From contig JAOAEZ010000001.1 of the NCBI GenBank assembly GCA_026416515.1, positions 334,430 through 398,429 of the forward strand: DNA of 64,000 nt, in the 5' to 3' direction. The notes under the pieces were generated by a model. That model was not told where the DNA came from. It ran no database searches and worked only from the letters and a program-made list of their open reading frames with translations. Position 1 is the first letter of the stretch. Every line of letters begins with the position of its first letter. Source of the stretch: Hydrogenophilus sp. Its GTDB lineage: Bacteria; Pseudomonadota; Gammaproteobacteria; Burkholderiales; Rhodocyclaceae. This document shows positions 63,299-64,000 of the stretch, in pieces. The position numbers were made by a program, and so were the translations under genes.

Positions 63299-63499
63299 AT
63301 GCAGAAGGCTTTGCTGGTTGCGGGAGTGGTGCTCGTGATCCTGGGAGTGCTGTGGCCGTGGTTGAGCAAATTCCCTTTCGGCCGCTTGCCAGGGGATATT
63401 ATCGTGGAGCGCGAGCATTTTTCGTTTTATTTTCCACTGACGACAAGCCTTTTGGTGTCGTTGGTGTTAACACTCCTTTTGTGGTGGTGGCGTAAGTAG
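63299..63499 (+). CDS. DUF2905 small membrane protein
   Basis: 66 residues. One helix at about 4-22, the conserved cytoplasmic-side FPFGRLPGDIIVEREHFSFY motif, then a second helix at about 47-63 and a basic end. This is the DUF2905 signature, of unknown function. GAGGGGAGGG before the ATG is its ribosome site. Its TAG is followed at once by the ATG of the next gene. Confidence 0.9.
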   Translation: MQKALLVAGVVLVILGVLWPWLSKFPFGRLPGDIIVEREHFSFYFPLTTSLLVSLVLTLLLWWWRK

Positions 63500-64000
63500 A
63501 TGCGCGTGTTTACCCCGCTGTATACTCGAACGATGGCGTGGGCCCGTCATCCCCATGCTTCCCGCTATTTGGCTGCATTGTCGTTTGCAGAGTCGTCTTT
63601 TTTCCCAGTCCCGCCCGATGTGATGTTGGCACCGATGGCGATGGCTCAGCCCGGGCAGGCGCTGCGGTTGGCGTTATTAACGACGGTGGCGTCAGTGTTG
63701 GGGGGAGTGGCGGGATACGGGATCGGGTGGTGGGGATGGGAACTGCTGAGACCTTGGGTGGAGGGTGCCGGCTTGGGCGAGGCTTACACAAAGGCGCAGG
63801 CGTGGTTTTCCGCATACGGGGTGTGGGCAGTGGTGGTGGCCGGTTTTTCGCCGATTCCTTATAAGGCGTTTACAATCGCAGCCGGCGCGTTGCAGATGGC
63901 GTTGATGCCATTTGTGGTGGCGTCGTTGGTGGGACGAGGAGCACGCTTTTTTTTGGTGGCTTTGCTGATGGCGTGGGGAGGAGCGCGGTTGGAGAAACAG
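63500..64000 (+). CDS. YqaA/DedA-family membrane protein, cut by window end
   Basis: ATG at 63500 directly follows the DUF2905 stop; 167 codons are open to the end of the window. SFAESSFFPVPPDVMLAPMA, LGGVAGYGIGWWGWELL and FSPIPYKAFTIAAGA are marks of the YqaA branch of the DedA/SNARE-associated family, implicated in lipid scrambling and membrane homeostasis. About four membrane segments are visible. The C-terminus lies outside the window. Confidence 0.85.
   Translation, partial: MRVFTPLYTRTMAWARHPHASRYLAALSFAESSFFPVPPDVMLAPMAMAQPGQALRLALLTTVASVLGGVAGYGIGWWGWELLRPWVEGAGLGEAYTKAQAWFSAYGVWAVVVAGFSPIPYKAFTIAAGALQMALMPFVVASLVGRGARFFLVALLMAWGGARLEKQ

Overview
The window reads as one contiguous piece of a compact, GC-rich proteobacterial chromosome. 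Gene order is typical of Betaproteobacteria: maf-yceD-rpmF-plsX-fabHDG-acpP-fabF, surA-pdxA-rsmA, lptFG diverging from pepA-holC-valS, pmbA diverging from yjgA-mog, and rpoZ-spoT. The small intergenic gaps and the protein character would fit a Hydrogenophilaceae-like thermophile, but the exact genus is an inference. I see no insertion sequence, prophage, integrase, CRISPR array, toxin-antitoxin pair or other mobile cargo. Apart from the TRAP and molybdate transporters, a lone chemoreceptor, two glycosyltransferases and an iron-type alcohol dehydrogenase, this is core housekeeping DNA. I did not find a convincing new multi-gene system.

Layout. 1-8165: end of an rluC-type pseudouridine synthase, an RsmI-like methyltransferase, maf, then the yceD-rpmF-plsX-fab operon for phospholipid and fatty acid synthesis. 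8200-8520: four tRNAs (Ala, Glu, Asp, Glu). 8540-12684: minus-strand envelope and cofactor genes (glycosyltransferase, LpxH-like phosphoesterase, pncC, pgpA, thiL). 12769-14545: chemoreceptor with a possible upstream mini-ORF. 14523-21280: recC-recB without an adjacent recD. 21385-24259: surA-pdxA-rsmA. 24268-33134: DUF2892 protein, rmuC, valS, holC, pepA, lptF, lptG. 33168-36494: TRAP transporter. 36568-40229: pmbA, yjgA, mog, DAHP synthase. 40274-44302: cobalamin adenosyltransferase, second Maf, modABC. 44274-46716: rlmH, rsfS, nadD, a BPSS1780-type membrane protein, tRNA-Lys. 46917-49699: ArnT-like glycosyltransferase and UbiH-like monooxygenase. 49733-53869: spoT, rpoZ, gmk, yicC. 53980-63047: rph, alcohol dehydrogenase, rdgB, hemW, metH, UDP-sugar epimerase. 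63093-64000: tRNA-Thr, tRNA-Ser, DUF2905 protein and a truncated YqaA/DedA-type membrane protein.

The most interesting signals are genome-scale rather than gene-scale. (i) The + strand is strongly G-rich whichever way genes point, so minus-strand proteins look Pro/Leu/Ser/Thr-rich and plus-strand proteins Gly/Val/Glu/Arg/Trp-rich, and several minus-strand genes begin behind pyrimidine-rich leaders with no Shine-Dalgarno site. (ii) The palindrome GCGATCGC, known as HIP1 in cyanobacteria, occurs at least 20 times where about 2 are expected. (iii) Two plus-strand transcription units (yceD, yjgA) have good sigma-70 promoters placed so that the mRNA would begin at or within about 3 nt of the ATG. 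(iv) Four convergent gene pairs overlap tail to tail, leaving no room for ordinary terminators. All start sites, promoters and functions are read by eye from sequence; none was checked by a database search.
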